From Mycobacterium paragordonae (GTDB taxonomy: Bacteria; Actinomycetota; Actinomycetes; Mycobacteriales; Mycobacteriaceae), in assembly GCF_003614435.1 (NCBI RefSeq), contig NZ_CP025547.1, positions 241,731 to 305,730 of the forward strand: a stretch of DNA of 64,000 nt, read 5' to 3'. The position numbers and the translations under genes were made by a program. Below are positions 47,301 to 53,701 of the stretch, piece by piece (within the stretch, counting starts at the first letter, position 1; the number at the start of each line of letters is the position of its first letter). The notes under the pieces were generated by a model, which was not told where the DNA came from, did no database searches, and saw only the letters and a list, made by a program, of their open reading frames with translations.

Positions 47301-48340
47301 AGGATGTTGATGATCGGACCGAAATCCAGGGTGCCGAGGTGGGTGCCCTGGCCAAGGAGGTCCGGCCAGCGCCGGAACTGCTGATGGCGCAGTGCGCCGA
47401 CCAGGGCTTTGGCGACCCGGTCGGTCAGTGCGCCAATGGTTTCGCCGTCATCGACGCAGATCGGCAGCGGCACCATGTTGGCGACCATGCCCGCACAATC
47501 TTTCAGCGCCGCAGTCGTGCGCGCAGAGACCGGCAGCGACATCGAGATATCTTGGCGTCCAGTAGTTTTCGCGATGAACACCGCCATCGTCGCAATCACC
47601 CTCGCCACATCGAGCTGGCGGTCCTCGGACAGATGTTGGCACATGAGCTCGCGCATCTGCGGGTGACGTGGTGGCGCCGACCTCCGCGCTCCGGTCAGTT
47701 CGGTGACCTCCGGTGCGCCACGCATGATGGTCTGCCAATAATCGGCATCCGCAACACTGCGCGCGGACTGCTGATACTTGCGATCCGCGTCGAGGAGAAC
47801 AGCAAATTCGGAGAAATCGACATCAGTCGTTTTCTCGACCGATCCCGAGTAGGCGGCCGCGATATGCCGGATGAAATTGTTCGCGCCGTACCCGTCAAAC
47901 AGGACGTGGTGCGCACGCAAGTAGAAGTAGCAGAGGTCGTCGGTGATCCGCAGCAGTGCAACGTTGGTGAGGTGGTCACAGACCAGGTCGATTGGTTGCT
48001 GATAGTTGTTTCTCATCCATACCTGAGCAGCGGCCACCGGGTCGGACTCGGCCCGCAGGTCGATGCAACGCAGAGGGTGCAGCATCCGCGGCAGCAATCG
48101 GTCGACGACAAAGACCGGTTCACCCTCGACCAAGCCAAGCCGCGCGCATTGCGTACCAAACCAAGCTGCCGCTGCTTCACACGCCGTCGAAAGCCTCTCG
48201 ACGTCGACATGGTGATCGATAGCAAGGAAGCCGGCGATGTTGTACGGCACTTCCGGCCGGAGTTGCTGAAGGGCCCACATTGACCGCTGGCCGGTGGTTA
48301 AGGATCCCAGTATGTCGGGTTGCGTACCGTAGTTGAGCAT
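35330..48340 (-). CDS. Three-module nonribosomal peptide synthetase with N-methylation, epimerisation and thioesterase
   Basis: 4336 residues, domains in order with approximate positions: C1 (10-430, HHVLFDGYG at 142); A1 (440-930, SGSTGAPKGVAV); PCP1 (FFALGGDSLLATRV near 980); C2 (1040-1450, HHIACDGWS); A2 (1490-1950) interrupted by an N-methyltransferase (about 1950-2330, VLEIGAGSGLVLSQIAP); PCP2 (FFAMGGDSIVSIQ near 2435); epimerase (2497-2920, HHLVVDAVSWRI); C3 (2980-3420, HHHIVLDGWS); A3 (3430-3930); PCP3 (near 3970); thioesterase (GWSFGG near 4098). This predicts a tripeptide with an N-methylated D-residue at position 2, released by the thioesterase. The N-terminal C domain without an upstream carrier suggests an acylated first residue. 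The A domains share the same readable specificity residues (FDLSIFEW, AAILTPT, TLIAGAE, NAYGPTEATIW). I do not assign a substrate. Confidence 0.95.
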   Translation of the reverse strand: MLNYGTQPDILGSLTTGQRSMWALQQLRPEVPYNIAGFLAIDHHVDVERLSTACEAAAAWFGTQCARLGLVEGEPVFVVDRLLPRMLHPLRCIDLRAESDPVAAAQVWMRNNYQQPIDLVCDHLTNVALLRITDDLCYFYLRAHHVLFDGYGANNFIRHIAAAYSGSVEKTTDVDFSEFAVLLDADRKYQQSARSVADADYWQTIMRGAPEVTELTGARRSAPPRHPQMRELMCQHLSEDRQLDVARVIATMAVFIAKTTGRQDISMSLPVSARTTAALKDCAGMVANMVPLPICVDDGETIGALTDRVAKALVGALRHQQFRRWPDLLGQGTHLGTLDFGPIINILDFATPFRFGSSEPIYNVLTNGPIQDIAVNLYPRLGHGAPRIQLAWNPDRYSDDDIAGHISHLESLFDRLLVADASVVVGGVSLLGGGERDVVLGGWSGAGVRAPVGMVGEVLAAAVAADPEAVAVIDGAREVSYRELDEWSTRLARVLIEAGVGPQRAVGVAVGRCVELVVAWWAVVKAGGVYVPVDVAYPVGRVAAVLDAVDAVCVLSSGADSVAGAGGRRVIRLDSLDLSGGWAEPITDAERLGPLGVDNTAYVIFTSGSTGAPKGVAVAHGGLLGVAAAQRALFGVGAQGRILMVAAPTFDLSIFEWLWAAGSGAALVVTPPGVYAGEPLSCLLRDQRVSAAILTPTVLASLDRSRLGGLQTLIAGAEPCPPELVAAWAPGRRMFNAYGPTEATIWATCTTALSAGQPVTIGAPIPGVCALVLDARLQPAPIGVVGELYLAGPALAHGYVGQPQLSAQRFVPNPYGAPGTRMYRTGDLVRWTPQATLQCLGRADSQVKLRGQRIELGEIENALLACPHVTQAAATVHHTTTGTDHLVGYISGSPALDPTAIRQQLSNRLPTSLVPAQVVVLEDFPRTASGKLDRNALPPPVFAAAQYRPPHTPTQTIVAQTFAEVLGLDRVGLDDDFFALGGDSLLATRVSTRLQLALDTDVPVRSLFDTPTVADLANHLHRRTGRIRPPVTPLPRPERIPLSYAQQRLWFLNQFEGEAATYNMPTAFRISGALDVEALDAALDDVIARHESLRTIFPDVDGVPFQKVLPARAGMWRRGGAAVISLPEQDVAAELEALVGYRFDLSAEVPIRAQIYSVGPEQHMVGIVVHHIACDGWSLAPMVRDMGRAYRARRQRRAPQWAPLAVQYADYTLWQREWLGSETDPDSVIAGQLGYWRQQLADLPEVVSLPADRARPPVPSYRGDGVEVRIDPQLWAGVKALAAAHNATPSMVLQAVLAVLLHQVGTGDDIVIGAPIAGRLDEALDELVGFFVNTWVLRVGVDSRHRFSDVLRQVRQRALDAYSNQDVPFELLVEQLNPVRSAAHHPLFQVAMAFQNNVRPEGVTIDGVSVEELDVSTRTAKFDLDFQLGEAPTEDPAAPMAAGTVSYATDLFDRNTIERLVTRFMRVVEAVVADASVVVGQVSLLDRGERDLVVSGWSGAGVEAPVGVALELLAAAVAADADAVAVIDGARQVSYRELDEWSTRLARVLIEAGVGPQRAVGVAVNRCAELVVAWWAVVKAGGVYVPVDRAHPVERVAAVLDAVDAVCVLSCGAGSMAGAGRRPVIRLDGLDLSSRCADPITDAERVGPLSVDNTAYVIFTSGSTGIPKGVAVGHAGLLGVAAAQRALFGLDADARILMVAAPTFDLSIFEWLWAAGAGAALVVAPPQVYAGELLTCLLHQQHVSAAILTPTVLASLDRTRLAGLETLIAGAEPCPSELVAAWAPGRRMFNAYGPTEATIWATCTALLSAGQSVTIGTPIPGVCALVLDARLDPAPTGVVGELYLAGPALAHGYVGQPQLTAERFVANPYGAPGARMYRTGDLVRWTSEGTLECLGRADTQVKLRGQRIELGDIENALLACPHVTQAAATVHHSPNGGSQLVGYITLEHTTSHGSTSVQDADIVEQWQCMYDVLYGTDVAVSEFGMDFRGWNSSYTGEPIPLEEMVEWRSVLADRIMALRPRRVLEIGAGSGLVLSQIAPRCDHYVATDMSAVVIDHLARSLEELQIAWRDRVQLMTRPAHATEGLPQGYFDTIILNSVIQYFPSVGYLADLIEKVVDLLAPGGAVFIGDVRNHTLQGAFHTAVALAQTDCPTDGADIRHRVRRAMLGEAELLVAPEFFTSWAADRASVAGLDIEVKRGSGDNELNRYRYDVIIHKTPTSVRSVAAAPTWDWAGAGLSRLHTRLTSLRPAAVRVTDIPRAGLITDVHVEQALADGLSLTDALTQSTGHTAIPEELHRLGETTGYHVAVTWGAHPGTLDAVFITDPGPLTEVYLPASGGEQGAKYANVPGTITKIRVVRQWLGARLPDYMVPAQVVVLDDFPLTSSGKIDRNALPAPVFAPTPSRSPQTGTEKAVAEVFAEVLGLDQVGLDDDFFAMGGDSIVSIQVVSACRARGVWFSPRDVFECRTAARLAEVAEAAPSGQALKELPGSGVGDVPLTPIVWDLVSRGGGFDRFVQSVMVQLPAGVDRAGIVETVSAVMARHDMLRARLWRDPSQGWRMQTCEMGSVDVDALLHRAPFAADALPQDLTLLASQALDAAVDQLDPSAGSVLRMVWMDPVGMQGISDRSSRLIIVAHHLVVDAVSWRIIVFDLMRAWEQVSAGRRAVLQPAGTSMRRWAHGLQEAARRGNFDAELAGWARILDGPDPLMGPRPFDPDVDVMSTLDRVQLRLPHDVFEPVLTTLPAFFGSGVHDGLLAALAVAVAVWRSRRAAAESSVLVHLEGHGREESAVAGADLSQTVGWFTTVFPARLDVSDIDVEDVLQGGAAAGVLIKSIKEQLAAIPNRGIGYGVLRHLTPAGALPDVGHPQLMFNYLGRIAAAESSDGSRGDGGWWVAPYFTALTSTPDADMPVLSTIQIDAMVLDDEFSAQIAYPRTLLARGDVEELVELWRAVLVGLARHTQLPGAGGHTPSDFPLVSVAQDDLTTWEARYPHLVDIWPLAPLQAGLFFHALLAESFVDAYTVQTVIDIVGDVDITRLRTAAQGIIDRHDNLRTAFVTTAHGTAVQVVLAHVEVPWRDLDFTGSASPDEEFSRFTQSDRLQQFDLTTPPLLRFTLVTRGHNKSALVITHHHIVLDGWSSPLLLQEFLALYAADGDHSALPPSRPFRDYLEWVALADTEQSAQAWRHALAGSDEPTMLAPIDPARRIASVPAKHVLEYDDQHSSRMADFAGRTGVTLNTVIQLAWAIVLSHLTGRDDVVFGVTVSGRPAGLPGFDTMIGLLINTVPARVRVIPAETVTAALHRLQSEQAALIDHHHRRLSDIQHLAGPGAMFDTAIAFESYPVNTTALQQILESIDDLDLQGFTVADATHYPLSLAVSYDARLRVEFSYLTEVFDAAAVERIAGFYRHVLEAVVADASVVVGEVSLLGGGERDLVLGGWSGAGVRAPVGMVGEVLAAAVAADPEAVAVIDGAREVSYRELDEWSTRLARVLIEAGVGPQRAVGVAVGRCVELVVAWWAVVKAGGVYVPVDVAYPVGRVAAVLDAVDAVCVLSCGVDRVAGAGGRRVIRLDSLDLSGGWAEPITDAERLGPLGVDNTAYVIFTSGSTGIPKGVAVGHAGLLGVAAAQRALFGVGAQGRILMVAAPTFDLSIFEWLWAAGSGAALVVTPPGVYAGEPLSCLLRDQRVSAAILTPTVLASLDRSRLGGLQTLIAGAEPCPPELVAAWAPGRRMFNAYGPTEATIWATCTTALSAGQPVTIGAPIPGVCALVLDARLQPAPIGVVGELYLAGPALAHGYVGQPQLSAQRFVPNPYGAPGTRMYRTGDLVRWTPQATLQCLGRADSQVKLRGQRIELGEIENALLACPHVTQAAATVHHTTTGTDHLVGYISGSPALDPTAIRQQLSNRLPTSLVPAQVVVLEDFPRTASGKLDRNALPPPVFAAAQYRPPHTPTQTIVAQTFAEVLGLDRVGLDDDFFALGGDSLLATRVSTRLQLALDTDVPVRSLFDTPTVADLANHLHRRTGAIAVQEVVPIQTLKKGTGVPLFCIHPGGGVSWPYQALGKYLDCPIIGIQQTLQVDETEPRSIHDMAKNYAERIQTVYPTGPVNLLGWSFGGIIAHELAIELRGRGRAIAHLVLLDADPVIDDTQELGDWRTQLEALRFYGVAIPEQDEPLAYEQIEALIRDSDVAAEFPRYKELLDLFTQNITRGTALYRTHHPDVFDGDMIIFSAVRGEGDRSLSLRRSWRPYVAGDITVHSVDCTHQEMLTTESLRMYGRQLAHSLPRVASGDVSGLVCDPDQVGARTTPQGKWSPAGQAICTVGTHVHEDPRHRVAQSSSGYPGCAL
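36293..38117. repeat. 1825-bp NRPS repeat, copy in module 3
   Basis: Almost identical, without any indel, to 45266-47090 (constant offset 8973). It covers the A3 domain plus PCP3. A short patch around 37488-37555 instead matches the A2 domain near 43308-43360, a sign of gene conversion. Confidence 0.92.
45266..47090. repeat. 1825-bp NRPS repeat, copy in module 1
   Basis: Partner of 36293-38117, covering A1 and PCP1. Outside the patch at about 46461-46528 and a second one near 46660-46680, only isolated single-base differences were seen by eye. Confidence 0.92.
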
Positions 48341-48786
48341 GAGGCGACGAACTTTCCTTTAGGCCGGCAGGCCACCGCTCGCTCGAGTCGAATCGCCGAG
48401 TTGGTCTGCGGCACAGGACATGCGACATCGTCCGATGGGCGCCGACACCAAGGCTTGCTGCCCCCTCTTGCTGGTTCCAGTCGGCACCGTGGCGGGTGGC
48501 GTCAGGACTGGTTCGCTCCGCTGCCGATGCCGAAACAGCGACTTGCTGCGCTGATGGCCGCCGCGCCGAACCCATACCCGTCCGATATTGCCGAACGAAA
48601 GCAGCGGACCCGCTCCGCGACTGAATGGCGCTGCACTCACGCGTTGAAGACGCAGTGAACCGACCGGGTGAACAAACATTGATGCACAACCTCCCGCCTG
48701 CCATCAACGTCTGAATCCCACTGTGATCGGCGGTCCGGCGCCGGCGCTAGAGCCCTATTACCCTGTCCCAGGGTGGCTAAGGTCCC
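48341..48786. other. region between NRPS start and copper operator
   Basis: It carries the NRPS ribosome site (AAAGGAA about 12 bases before its ATG) and presumably its promoter. A plus-strand frame ending at 48658 (DWFAPLPMPKQRLAALMAAA and on) has a mildly protein-like composition but no good start and no family I know. No MbtH-like gene is present here. Confidence 0.4.
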
Positions 48787-48801
48787 TACCCCAGCAGGGT
48801 A
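48787..48801. promoter_or_regulatory. RicR-like copper operator (site 6)
   Basis: TACCC-cagca-GGGTA followed by TGAG, again giving GGGTATG with an ATG at the edge. It is 447 bp upstream of the NRPS start on the other strand and 275 bp upstream of the carbonic anhydrase gene. Confidence 0.78.
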
Positions 48802-48959
48802 TGAGCGGCGCCGGCATGGCGTTCAGCGACAAGCAGTGCACAAGGACATCCCTCGACACCACGCGGCGCCGTGTGGCCTGGCTCTTGAGCTGCGGAAACC
48901 AAAGCCAGGACGCTGTCGGGCAGACCCGAGCTGCCGGAGGTGAGGTCTTTGTGCCCTAG
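48801..48959 (+). CDS. candidate 52-residue protein starting in a copper operator
   Basis: An ATG inside the GGGTATG half-site opens a 52-codon frame with two cysteines (DKQC, LLSCGN) and an Arg-rich middle. The arrangement equals that of the three lpqS-like genes, which is the main reason to list it. The sequence matches no family and lacks a membrane helix. It could be a decayed lpqS-type gene or an untranslated leader of the carbonic anhydrase gene. Confidence 0.3.
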   Translation: MSGAGMAFSDKQCTRTSLDTTRRRVAWLLSCGNQSQDAVGQTRAAGGEVFVP

Positions 48960-49075
48960 ATCGTCTGTCACGCCACCGCATAGGTTGAGACGTTACTGTC
49001 GATGCGATTCCGCCTCGGGTAGGTGATCAGCATCGCAAGCCGACGAATTCGTAGCAAACGAAGAACGAGGTCACC

Positions 49076-49918
49076 ATGGCCACCTTGAAGGATGAGCTGA
49101 CCGCCAAAGTCATCGAATACGAGCACTGGGCCAAGCGCCGCCGCTTCGGCCGTTTCGGCCCCACGGACCGCAGACTGTGGGTGCTGACGTGCATGGACGA
49201 GCGCCTTCCGATTAATGAAGCACTGGGCATCGAAGTCGATTCGCCTGTCGCACACGGGGATGCGCACTGCTTCCGCAACGCGGGCGGAATAGTCACCGAA
49301 GACGCGATCCGATCAGCGATGCTCTCGACGAACTTTTTCGGTACCACCGAGATTGTCATCGTCCAACACACCCAGTGTGGAATGTTGTCGGCAAACGCCA
49401 GAGACATCGAGGCCTACTTCAGGGCCAAGGGTATCGACACCGATGCGCCCATCGTCGATCCGACACTGCCGGAATTGAAGCTGGACAATGGCGGTTTCGC
49501 TAAGTGGCTCGGGATGATGGATGATGTCGACGAGACGCTGTTGAAGACGATCGAAGTCTTTGAAAGCCATCCGCTCATCTCCGCCGACGTGACTATCAGC
49601 GGCTGGGTTTGGGAGGTCGAGACGCGGCGTTTGCGGCCGCCCACTCGCGATCCGGCGCGCCGGGCTCGCACAGATGCGACGGCGCACGACTACGGTGTCA
49701 CCCAACCGCAACCTGTTCGCTGGCACTTGGGCAATAATGAGCACGCAGTCACCACCACGACCGACCCGGTGTGCGGAATGGAGCTGGTGATCAATCGGGC
49801 CGCTGGGCACCGCGACGTCGACGGGAACAGCCAGTATTTCTGCTCTCAGATTTGCCTTGACAGCTACGACGCCGATCCCGCCCGCTACAGGGCTTCCGAA
49901 CTATCAGGGAAGGCTTGA
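49076..49918 (+). CDS. Beta-carbonic anhydrase fused to a YHS metal-binding domain
   Basis: This is a 280-residue protein. Residues 25-190 are a beta-carbonic anhydrase (CO2 hydration) with the zinc ligands in LTCMDERLP (Cys and the Asp-Arg dyad) and QHTQCGM (His, Cys). The family segment NAGGIVTEDAIRSAM is present, closest in style to M. tuberculosis Rv1284. After a basic linker, residues 228-275 form a YHS domain: DPVCGMELVI, then YFCSQICLDSYDADPARYRA, a module found in copper-transport proteins. The fusion and the upstream copper operator (275 bp) suggest a metal-linked role. AACGAGGTCACC precedes the ATG. A truncated copy of its N-terminus lies at 30187. Confidence 0.9.
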   Translation: MATLKDELTAKVIEYEHWAKRRRFGRFGPTDRRLWVLTCMDERLPINEALGIEVDSPVAHGDAHCFRNAGGIVTEDAIRSAMLSTNFFGTTEIVIVQHTQCGMLSANARDIEAYFRAKGIDTDAPIVDPTLPELKLDNGGFAKWLGMMDDVDETLLKTIEVFESHPLISADVTISGWVWEVETRRLRPPTRDPARRARTDATAHDYGVTQPQPVRWHLGNNEHAVTTTTDPVCGMELVINRAAGHRDVDGNSQYFCSQICLDSYDADPARYRASELSGKA

Positions 49919-50205
49919 CCGCTCTCTGAGGATGTTATTCGTGTCCAAACCGGCACGACGAAAAGGCACGCTGCGGTGGTTCACCGACGTGACAGGCGCA
50001 CCCCCCTCAGTCTTCGAGTGTGGCACTCAGTGCCACGCATCACACCCGGCGGTGGGCCAATCGACCCACAGCACAAAACCACTCAACGGGAACAAGCCGC
50101 ACCGCTAAGAAGCTTTACACCGTGTTACGTTGCCAGCCAACGCAATTGCAACCGATGCAGTCTGGTTGCCCTGGACACGGACGCGCTGCTTCCTGCCGGC
50201 GGAAC

Positions 50206-51135
50206 CTAATCTGAACCGGCTCTCAGCACGTCACGGATCGCCCCAACAATGACATCGGGGCGTTCGACCGGCAGCCACGAGTGGCTTGTGCCGTCCGCGA
50301 ATATCAGTTCGCCTCTGGGAAACCGTTTGACCAGAGCACGATTGGCGGCGTCCATTTTCACAAACGCGGCGCGCCGACGGGTCGGCGACCGCGGCACAAT
50401 TATCCGCACCGGCACATCCGGCAACGGCATACGTTCGAGTGCTCCCTTCATTTCCCGCAGATAGCGAGCATGACGCGGCACAAGCCGTGCGGTCTGCAAT
50501 CCCGCCCAAGGATGATTGTCGAGATAGCGGTACAGCCAGCGCAGATTCGACTTCGTGACATCGTTGGGAGCCAGATGTCGCACCAACCGTCGGCCGATGC
50601 CTGTACTGAAAAGCCTTAGCAGTTGGGCAGTCCCCATGACGAAAAGCCCTCCGGCCCCCATCGCCATCCCCAGCAACTCAAGCAGTCGAGATTCTGTGAC
50701 CGGCGCGGACGGATCGAGCAACACCAACCCGGCGACTTTTTCTGGATGGCGTAAGGCGAACATCTGAGCAACCAAACCGCCCGACGACCACCCCACCACG
50801 ACCGCCGGCGTGACGCAATGTAGCTGCTGGATTACTGCATCGAGATCGTCGGCCATTTCGGCAACGCTGCGTCGGGGCGGACCATCCGAACCACCACTGC
50901 CAGCGCGGTCGTAGGTCAAGACGGTGGCAAAGGAGGCAACCCACTGTTCCAAAGAACCGCCGAAAGCGTCCGTCGTTGCTTCACCTGCCCCGCCGGCTTC
51001 GAGGACCACCGTGGGTCCCTGACCAAGCACACGAGTACGGATGACTCGGTCGCCGAGGTATACCGGCGTGGTGGTTTGGGTCGGCAACTTTTTTCCACTC
51101 TCGTTCAAGGGCATGTCGCCGGTTGTCACTTTCAC
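50206..51135 (-). CDS. Alpha/beta hydrolase
   Basis: This is a 309-residue hydrolase of the alpha/beta fold. The nucleophile elbow is VVGWSSGGLVAQM, the preceding strand motif is VLTYDRAGSGGSDGPPRR, and a likely catalytic Asp follows LVLLDPSAPV or lies in a later loop. The terminal His is in DGTSHSWLPVERPD. Mycobacterial relatives act on esters or epoxides, but nothing here fixes the substrate. The start is a GTG; an ATG seven codons later is possible. It is monocistronic between unrelated genes. Confidence 0.88.
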   Translation of the reverse strand: MKVTTGDMPLNESGKKLPTQTTTPVYLGDRVIRTRVLGQGPTVVLEAGGAGEATTDAFGGSLEQWVASFATVLTYDRAGSGGSDGPPRRSVAEMADDLDAVIQQLHCVTPAVVVGWSSGGLVAQMFALRHPEKVAGLVLLDPSAPVTESRLLELLGMAMGAGGLFVMGTAQLLRLFSTGIGRRLVRHLAPNDVTKSNLRWLYRYLDNHPWAGLQTARLVPRHARYLREMKGALERMPLPDVPVRIIVPRSPTRRRAAFVKMDAANRALVKRFPRGELIFADGTSHSWLPVERPDVIVGAIRDVLRAGSD

Positions 51136-51605
51136 GCACCCGCGTTGTGCGAGAGACCGCTTGGCGCCCAGTCTAATACGACGCAGTTAGTGTCGATGAT
51201 CCGGTCGGTCCAGCACATCGGCACCGTCACCGACCTTGACGTGCGCCAACTTTCACCGACCACACAGGTGCCCCCGCGCCTTTGCCGAATGCATGCGATG
51301 TCGACACGCGCGTCGGTGGCTCGCCAAACCACCGAGTCCGGATCAAACTGATCCGACCTCGGCACTGGGTGATTCAGTGACATGGACTAGCCGCCGCCGT
51401 CAGTTGCGCCCGACAGCGGATGGAATCTCCGCAGCGGTTGCTCACCCGACAAACAACCATCCATCGTTACCATCTGGCGAAACGTCACGGCGCAGGTGGG
51501 TCGGCCGCCTGTCGTTTCATTTCTTGCTGAGTCGGCACCGTCAAGCATCAGGGTCGTCGGCGCGCTGGCGCGGGTTATGGGCCGCGGACAGACGACGGAA
51601 TCCGA
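51136..51605. other. gap without a recognised gene
   Basis: 470 bp between the hydrolase and the AraC regulator, on whose 3' side it lies. Frames in it are basic and compositionally random. No repeat, operator or RNA gene was identified. Confidence 0.4.
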
Positions 51606-52355
51606 TCACTGCAGGCGCACGCTGTTATACGCGACGGACGGAGCGATGCCGAACATCTCGTGAAATGCCCGGTTGGCGTGCGAGCTGTCACTGAATCCAG
51701 CGGCGTGGGCCGCGGCGGTCAGGGTGCCCCCATGGCGGGCCACTTCCATCGTCCGGATGAGCCGCGCCCATCGCACATAGGCGGGAAATGACAGGCCGAC
51801 GTCGCGGGCGAACAGACGGCCCAGCCGGTCAGCCGATAAGTTCACCGCACGCGCCACGTCGGTGAGTCGTACTGGCCCGCACAGCAGGTCAGGCAGAAGA
51901 TCAATCGCCTCAAGAACGCAGGAGTGCGGTGCACCGGCACGCGACGATACCGAATCGGCACCGCAAAGTTGCTCGAGTACCGTGCTGGCTGCTAGGCAAA
52001 GATTTTGTTGCCCAGTCGGATTGGCAACCCGCCTGGCGGCTGCCAACCATGCTCGCGCATCCTCACGAGCACCAGGAGCCAACAGCGCGGCCAGCCGCCG
52101 ACCAGTAGCGCTGGTGGGCTCGAGGTAGATCATCATCCCGGTAGCGGGACCGGCATCGAGAGCGTGGGAAGCGCCAGCCGGGATGACCCCGGCGATCCCC
52201 CGTGCCCTTCGGCCTTCGGCGTCGACGAAGGTGATAGCACCCGAAGTGGTTGCGGCGATCTGAACAGCGGCGTGGGCATGCATGTGCGCGGCGCCCAACT
52301 GTCCGCCGAAAATGAGGCGGCCCGGCTCGATGACCGCCGTGCCAGACCACGTCAC
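51606..52355 (-). CDS. AraC-family transcriptional regulator
   Basis: This is a 249-residue protein with an N-terminal cupin-like sensor (residues 10-90, HMHAHAAVQIAATTSGAITF) and a C-terminal double HTH. The first HTH is RLTDVARAVNLSADRLGRLF and the second TLTAAAHAAGFSDSSHANRA with the AraC-typical FHEMFGIAPS end. It is divergent from the membrane hydroxylase gene at 52442, with about 90 bp between, the usual position for a regulator of its neighbour. The inducer is unknown. Confidence 0.92.
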   Translation of the reverse strand: MTWSGTAVIEPGRLIFGGQLGAAHMHAHAAVQIAATTSGAITFVDAEGRRARGIAGVIPAGASHALDAGPATGMMIYLEPTSATGRRLAALLAPGAREDARAWLAAARRVANPTGQQNLCLAASTVLEQLCGADSVSSRAGAPHSCVLEAIDLLPDLLCGPVRLTDVARAVNLSADRLGRLFARDVGLSFPAYVRWARLIRTMEVARHGGTLTAAAHAAGFSDSSHANRAFHEMFGIAPSVAYNSVRLQ

Positions 52356-52441
52356 GTACTCGAGTATCTATTAGTGCACAGCCGTGCAGGTCGACGGATC
52401 TGTACATGCCTCAGCGACGGCCGACCCTGGAGACTATTTGC

Positions 52442-53344
52442 ATGGTCGAATGGTTGGCGCGGTACGGATACGTGCCGCTCATGCTCGTCGGAATCAACGG
52501 TGTCGCGATCGCGGTAGCCCGTACACCGTGGGCCGGCCTGTGGATGGTTGCGCTGATCACCGCGGCAATCGGTTTATCGTTTGCCATGGAGCGCGTTCTG
52601 CCCTACGCCCGGGAGTGGAATCACTCTTTTGGCGATGCGCGACGCGACGCGACACACGCCTTCATCAACGAGACCGCAATGCTGGTGACTGTGCTAATCA
52701 TTCCGGTGACGGCGCTGCTAAGCCCGTTTCACCGCTGGTGGCCGGTATCAACGCCGTTCGCGCTGCAAGTGCTTCTGGCGGTGGCGGTAGCCGATCTCGG
52801 CATCACGCTGGTGCACATGATCAGTCACAGAGTGGGCTGGCTGTGGCGACTGCATGCGGTACATCACAGCGTGAAGCGATTCTACGGCTTCAACGGCCTG
52901 ATGAAGCATCCCGCGCACGGTGCGCTTGAATTAGCAGCAGGCACAGCGCCGTTATTTGCCATGGGGATGCCGTCGTCGGTGGCCGAAGCGCTGGCGGTAT
53001 GCATCGCGGTGCAGTTGCTGCTGCAACACTCCAACGCCGACTACCGTATCGGCCCGATGCGTTCGGTGCTGGCGCTCAATGAAGGCCACCGATTTCACCA
53101 CCTGAAATGGGCTGGCGCGGGTGACGTCAACTTCGGGCTGTTCACCCTGACCTGGGATCACGCCCTGCGCACCTACTCGTACGACCCCCGCCGCCGGTTT
53201 CGTACCGAAGACCTCGGCATGGCCGCGAAGCCCAATTACCCCGCGGCGTACCTCGCCCAGCTGATCGAGCCGTTTCGCGCGAGGGGCGCATGTCACTTCG
53301 ACGACCGGCCGACGGCAACCCGGCGCACCTCGAGGGCAGCTTAG
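52442..53344 (+). CDS. Fatty acid hydroxylase/sterol desaturase-family membrane enzyme
   Basis: This is a 300-residue di-iron membrane hydroxylase. Helices lie near residues 8-50 (LMLVGINGVAIAVA, WMVALITAAIGLSF), 75-95 and 108-125. The histidine clusters are complete: HMISHR (HxxxH), LHAVHH (HxxHH), and GHRFHH (HxxHH), with an intermediate HSNADYRIG. I chose the ATG at 52442 because GGAG lies nine bases before it; an ATG at 52406 is an alternative. Substrates in this family are lipids, sterols or carotenoids; the actual one is unknown. It is probably controlled by the divergent AraC regulator. Confidence 0.9.
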   Translation: MVEWLARYGYVPLMLVGINGVAIAVARTPWAGLWMVALITAAIGLSFAMERVLPYAREWNHSFGDARRDATHAFINETAMLVTVLIIPVTALLSPFHRWWPVSTPFALQVLLAVAVADLGITLVHMISHRVGWLWRLHAVHHSVKRFYGFNGLMKHPAHGALELAAGTAPLFAMGMPSSVAEALAVCIAVQLLLQHSNADYRIGPMRSVLALNEGHRFHHLKWAGAGDVNFGLFTLTWDHALRTYSYDPRRRFRTEDLGMAAKPNYPAAYLAQLIEPFRARGACHFDDRPTATRRTSRAA

Positions 53345-53701
53345 CGAGTTGCCGAACGCGCTGTCGCTGGGATCGCCTGGCCGCTACCGGTTACGGAGGC
53401 TCCGCTAACAACTCGCACGCGTCCGTGCCCTCAGTTACGGATCCTTGTTTCTCTTGCAACGTACGGTGAGGTGGAACGTCCGATCCCGGCATTGACCACA
53501 GGTTGTGGGCGGCAGCGAATGGCCACAGCCGGACTCCTGCCCATCGCGTAGCGACGGGCAAAATCGTCGCGGCGCGATGCAGCGGTTCTATCCGGCGTGA
53601 CAGGCGCAAACTCCCGCGGCTTTGCCTGAACTCCCACCGCGTTGCTCGCAAACGGTGGCAAAGTAGATGTGTTGATCCCTTCTTTCTTTCAGAGGAGTTC
53701 T
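53345..53701. other. upstream region of pstS2
   Basis: No gene seen. It presumably holds the promoter of the pstS2-pknD pair, with AGAGGAG as ribosome site just before the GTG. No palindrome of the copper type is present. Confidence 0.4.

Noticed and set aside
35330..48340. Assignment of the NRPS to mycobactin, glycopeptidolipid or the isonitrile lipopeptide pathway
   Set aside because: No salicylate, lysine-N-hydroxylase, glycosyltransferase, isonitrile synthase or fatty acyl-ligase genes are in the operon, and the domain order differs.
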